From NCBI GenBank assembly GCA_023634235.1, contig JAMKCF010000014.1, forward strand, positions 10,448,001 to 10,512,000: 64,000 nucleotides of DNA, written 5' to 3'. Numbering within the stretch: the first letter of the stretch is position 1; each line of letters starts with the position of its first letter. Made by a program: the position numbers and the translations under genes. The stretch is from Pisaster brevispinus (lineage: Eukaryota; Echinodermata; Asteroidea; Forcipulatida; Asteriidae). Below are positions 62,201 through 64,000 of the stretch, piece after piece. The notes beneath the pieces were generated by a model, which was not told the origin of the DNA, searched no databases, and worked only from the letters and a program-made list of their open reading frames with translations.

Positions 62201-64000
62201 CCACGTCAGTTTTATTTCTTAGGGCGTTACAATTAGTTTTCTATAGGCCTAAATCATGGTTATACTAATGGTTATGGAGCATCAATGGAAAATGTATCTT
62301 TAAAATATTGTCCCTTCACCTTCCGGCAAATAGGACCATTTTTCAGTGGGCCAACAGAATACTCCTGCTGCCGTTTGTTGGTTTTGTCTCGATTTAGTTG
62401 GGTGCACCCCTAAGGTATGAGGATTCCAGCATTAATACAATGTAAATTCACGGGATTAAGTACCGACACTTTAGCGCAGTGGGATGAGTGCCGGTACTGT
62501 CTCACTCTCAGACCACCCGGTCTGGGTTCGATTACCGTCTGCCCCTAATATAGGAACAAGGACTTTTGCTGACCGTGGCAACAGTGTGATTGGGATCTGC
62601 CTTGTTTCTCCCCTAAAGGGACAGGGCCCGCGAGGGCTAGGGATCGAGACAGGGGAGGACATGCTGTGAGTCGATCGCCACAACTTACGGGAACTATATG
62701 GTAGCCGGTAAGGGGCCAGTGTGGCCGTTAATCCGAACCGCCTTACCTGAACGCCTGACATATCACAGCGTAACTTTTACTTTTTTTTTTTTTTTTACCA
62801 AACGTTACCTCTACACGCAACACATAACTTAGATATAAAGAATAGTGCAACATAACGTTTTGGTTTTATTTGCCGTGTCGCATGTAATTTTGTGTCCGTC
62901 ACAGTTTTGGGGTCCTTCTTTCGGGGGGGGGGGTCAAATTTTGAACTGAATTAGTACTTTTTTTATTATTATTGTTAAGTTTTTTAATAATTTAATTGTT
63001 GTTTTCTTTTTTTCTCCTTTTCTTTCGCTTTCATTTTGAAGGGGCTGGGGCTGGGGTTTGGGTGTGGTTGTGGTTGGGATTATATTAGTTTTAACTTTAT
63101 AGATTTTTTTTACTTTTTTTTTTTTACTTATTTATCTATATAATTTATATTATGTAAATATTTTTTTTATTAATCCATTTTCTTTGTAATGAGGGAAGGG
63201 CGGGTAAGGGTTGTGGTTGGGGAGGGGATTGCTGTGTTATCCCGGTTGCATTTTCAACCCAGTCGTAATGTTAATGTTATTGTTTTATTTTATTTATTTA
63301 TTTATTTTTCATGGGGGTCGCTTTTTTTCTTTATTGCGTCGCATTTTTTCCACGTCAGTTTTATTTCTTAGGGCGTTACAATTAGTTTTCTATAGGCCTA
63401 AATCATGGTTATACTAATGGTTATGGAGCATCAATGGAAAATGTATCTTTAAAATATTGTCCCTTCACCTTCCGGCAAATAGGACCATTTTTCAGTGGGC
63501 CAACAGAATACTCCTGCTGCCGTTTGTTCGTTTTGTCTCGATTTAGTTGGGTGCACCCCTAAGGTATGAGGATTCCAGCATTAATACAATGTAAATTCAC
63601 GGGATTAAGTACCGACACTTTAGCGCAGTGGGATGAGTGCCGGTACTGTCTCACTCTCAGACCACCCGGTCTGGGTTCGATTACCGTCTGCCCCTAATAT
63701 AGGAACAAGGACTTTTGCTGACCGTGGCAACAGTGTGATTGGGATCTGCCTTGTTTCTCCCCTAAAGGGACAGGGCCCGCGAGGGCTAGGGATCGAGACA
63801 GGGGAGGACATGCTGTGAGTCGATCGCCACAACTTACGGGAACTATATGGTAGCCGGTAAGGGGCCAGTGTGGCCGTTAATCCGAACCGCCTTACCTGAA
63901 CGCCTGACATATCACAGCGTAACTTTTACTTTTTTTTTTTTTTTTACCAAACGTTACCTCTACACGCAACACATAACTTAGATATAAAGAATAGTGCAAC

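Larger units (their letters stand above)
49099..64000. repeat. Macrosatellite array, ~1.15-kb units, 14 anchor copies
   Basis: The anchor 'gtttctcccctaaaggg' recurs at 49,120, 50,271, 51,424, 52,578, 53,400, 54,550, 55,704, 56,864, 58,004, 59,157, 60,306, 61,454, 62,604 and 63,753. Spacing is 1,140-1,160 bp except one 822-bp unit. In order, each unit has a GC-rich block, a T tract, a poly-G run of 9-14, a G-rich segment, a (TTTA)n stretch and a tRNA-like module. The left edge is near 49,099, where the first unit has about 470 bp missing. The array continues past the right edge of the window. Repeated ORFs of 60-96 codons have no domain and sit on both strands of the same DNA, so no protein is proposed. 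Confidence 0.97.

Noticed and set aside
50138..63910. Repeated 96-aa minus-strand and 60-75-aa plus-strand ORFs in the array
   Set aside because: Identical because the units are homogenised. They overlap each other on opposite strands, have no domain or signal peptide, and one crosses the tRNA-like module. A conserved gene array is not supported without codon-level constraint.
49099..64000. CRISPR-like or rDNA/5S/snRNA array
   Set aside because: Units are 1.15 kb with no short repeat-spacer pattern, and no rRNA, snRNA or histone sequence could be recognised.

Overview
The window looks like nuclear DNA from a marine invertebrate deuterostome, most likely an echinoderm and perhaps a sea star. 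Three things point that way. Two intron-containing conserved animal genes (EMC5/MMGT1 and an SLC25A14/30-type mitochondrial carrier) have canonical GT-AG introns. There is a tandem pair of intronless rhodopsin-family receptors, a pattern known from lineage-specific receptor expansions in echinoderms. The intergenic DNA is dense with short inverted-repeat elements and tRNA-derived SINEs. The taxon is an inference, since no marker gene fixes it.

Layout. 1-7,660: AT-rich intergenic DNA with a complete 208-bp MITE (9-bp target duplication), dispersed repeats and a long compound (TTG)42(CTG)30 microsatellite. 7,665-20,110: a tandem segmental duplication. Each copy (7,665 to about 13,000, and about 13,000-20,110) carries one single-exon class A GPCR on the minus strand. 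Because the two copies align, insertions can be polarised. Copy 1 carries a 146-bp TA-flanked MITE, a 1.05-kb TIR segment and a palindromic insert. Copy 2 carries two insertions of a CAACCTCG...CGAGGCTG family with 9-bp target duplications and empty sites in copy 1; one of them holds a broken reverse transcriptase remnant.

20,266-27,624 (+): EMC5/MMGT1 in four coding exons, 119 residues, with a poly(A) signal. 27,800-36,600: intergenic, filled with inverted-repeat MITEs and a tRNA-Leu-derived SINE. 36,622-46,719 (-): an SLC25A14/SLC25A30 (UCP5/UCP6-type) carrier in seven coding exons, 296 residues, with complete splice sites. Its introns contain a ~90-bp minisatellite, an 18-bp minisatellite and more MITEs.

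49,099-64,000: a macrosatellite of ~1,150-bp units, 14 anchor copies, running off the right edge. Each unit has a degenerate tRNA-like module with pol III A and B boxes, two predicted G-quadruplex motifs on the same strand, a poly-G run and poly-T tracts. Short variants in the array appear to arise by recombination between T tracts. The array codes for no recognisable protein; its repeated 60-96 aa ORFs are side effects of homogenisation. It is the most unusual object in the window.

The genes do not form a pathway. EMC5 acts in ER membrane protein insertion, the carrier in the mitochondrial inner membrane, and the receptors at the cell surface.
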